Assembly: GCA_013698525.1 (NCBI GenBank)
Contig: JACCSM010000195.1
Coordinates: forward strand, 1-5,364
Reading direction: 5' to 3'
From: Rubrobacteraceae bacterium
GTDB taxonomy: Bacteria; Actinomycetota; Rubrobacteria; Rubrobacterales; Rubrobacteraceae
Length of the DNA stretch: 5,364 bases
The notes under the pieces were generated by a model. It saw nothing but the letters and a program-made list of their open reading frames with translations, had not been told where the DNA came from and ran no database searches. Made by a program: the position numbers and the translations under genes. Position 1 is the stretch's first letter, and every line of letters begins with the position of its first letter. This document shows positions 4,987 to 5,364 of this stretch, piece by piece.

Positions 4987-5364
4987 ATGAACGCGGCGGA
5001 GTTCTTACCGGATGTGCAGGCGGTCCTCGAAGAGAGGAACGAACCGTCCTACCGCATCCACCAGATCTACAGAGCCCTCACCGGTTCTCTCGTGCGGGAC
5101 TGGGGAGAAGCCACGAACCTTCCCGCAGGATTGCAGGCGGCGCTCTCTGAGGAGGCTCCGGCGGCCGCCCTGACTCTGGAGCGTGTCTCCCGGGCTACCG
5201 ATGGTACGAGAAAGTATCTGTTCTACACCAGCGACGTCCACGCCATAGAGACGGTCATGATCCCCGAGAAGGCCAGGCGCACGGTATGCATCTCTACGCA
5301 GGTCGGATGCCCGATGGGCTGCACGTTCTGCGCGACGGGTCTGCTTGGGATCAAGAGGAACCTG
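4987..5364 (+). CDS. rlmN: 23S rRNA (adenine-2503-C2)/tRNA methyltransferase RlmN, N-terminal part
   Basis: The first 126 codons of a radical-SAM enzyme are present; the gene runs off the right edge. RlmN methylates C2 of A2503 in 23S rRNA, and of A37 in some tRNAs, in the cytoplasm, supporting accurate translation. The visible part has the N-terminal helical domain with YRIHQIY (22-28), a strand region ending in IETVMIP (87-93), and the hallmark [16 protein letters not shown] (103-118). Its cysteines 108, 112 and 115 form the C-x3-C-x2-C motif that binds the 4Fe-4S cluster. The following GLLGIKRNL fits RlmN. The second-half catalytic cysteine is outside the window. ATG 4987 is chosen because TATAAT lies nine bases upstream; an in-frame TTG at 4981 is six bases earlier and less likely. 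Identification is confident. Confidence 0.95.
   Translation, partial: MNAAEFLPDVQAVLEERNEPSYRIHQIYRALTGSLVRDWGEATNLPAGLQAALSEEAPAAALTLERVSRATDGTRKYLFYTSDVHAIETVMIPEKARRTVCISTQVGCPMGCTFCATGLLGIKRNL

Noticed and set aside
5005..5241. A 78-codon minus-strand frame opposite rlmN
   Set aside because: It is antisense to a confidently identified RlmN coding region and shows no motif.

Overview
The window reads as chromosomal DNA of a GC-rich bacterium, most likely an actinobacterium of the Rubrobacter type. This placement is an inference. It rests on GC-rich third codon positions, an acid-resistance protease of the actinobacterial MarP type, a multi-spanning membrane protein whose RRPENPIGW, FPDG and FIDRRFYRRKYDAA motifs I associate with Actinobacteria and Chloroflexi, and what look like leaderless promoters. 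No 16S or other decisive marker is present.

Layout. Positions 1-99 (minus) hold the N-terminal helix-turn-helix start of a TetR-family regulator, cut by the window edge. It has a recognisable promoter and an 11-bp repeated element in the 130-bp divergent spacer. Positions 230-674 (plus) hold a two-gene unit: a 76-aa TM2-like membrane protein, then a 67-aa coiled-coil protein. The second gene ends inside an array in which TCAGC recurs every 8 bp, six times (657-704). A complete IS256-family insertion sequence of 1369 bp (705-2073) is inserted in the last repeat. It has imperfect terminal inverted repeats, an intact transposase and an 8-bp target duplication (TTTCAGCC, 697-704 and 2074-2081). 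Past it lies the other half of the original convergent intergenic region, with inverted copies of the same TCAGC motif and a GC-rich hairpin.

The minus strand then carries a MarP-like membrane serine protease (3362-2199). It has four membrane helices, a His225-Asp256-Ser332 triad and exactly two cysteines, placed as in the MarP disulfide. Upstream, after a 155-bp spacer with a dRS3-like 20-bp palindrome, is a 428-aa protein with about ten membrane helices (4804-3518). It resembles the input half of a sensor kinase with no kinase domain. Divergent from it, rlmN (4987 to the window end) starts a few bases after a perfect TATAAT box and runs off the edge at its radical-SAM cluster motif.

How the parts relate. 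The TetR gene may control the small membrane/coiled-coil operon. MarP and the ten-helix protein both suggest an envelope or stress-sensing role, but their spacing does not prove an operon. I found no CRISPR array, defence island, tRNA or rRNA. The most unusual non-coding signal is the 8-bp-phased TCAGC array, with its inverted counterpart across the insertion sequence. No gap between genes exceeds 300 bases.
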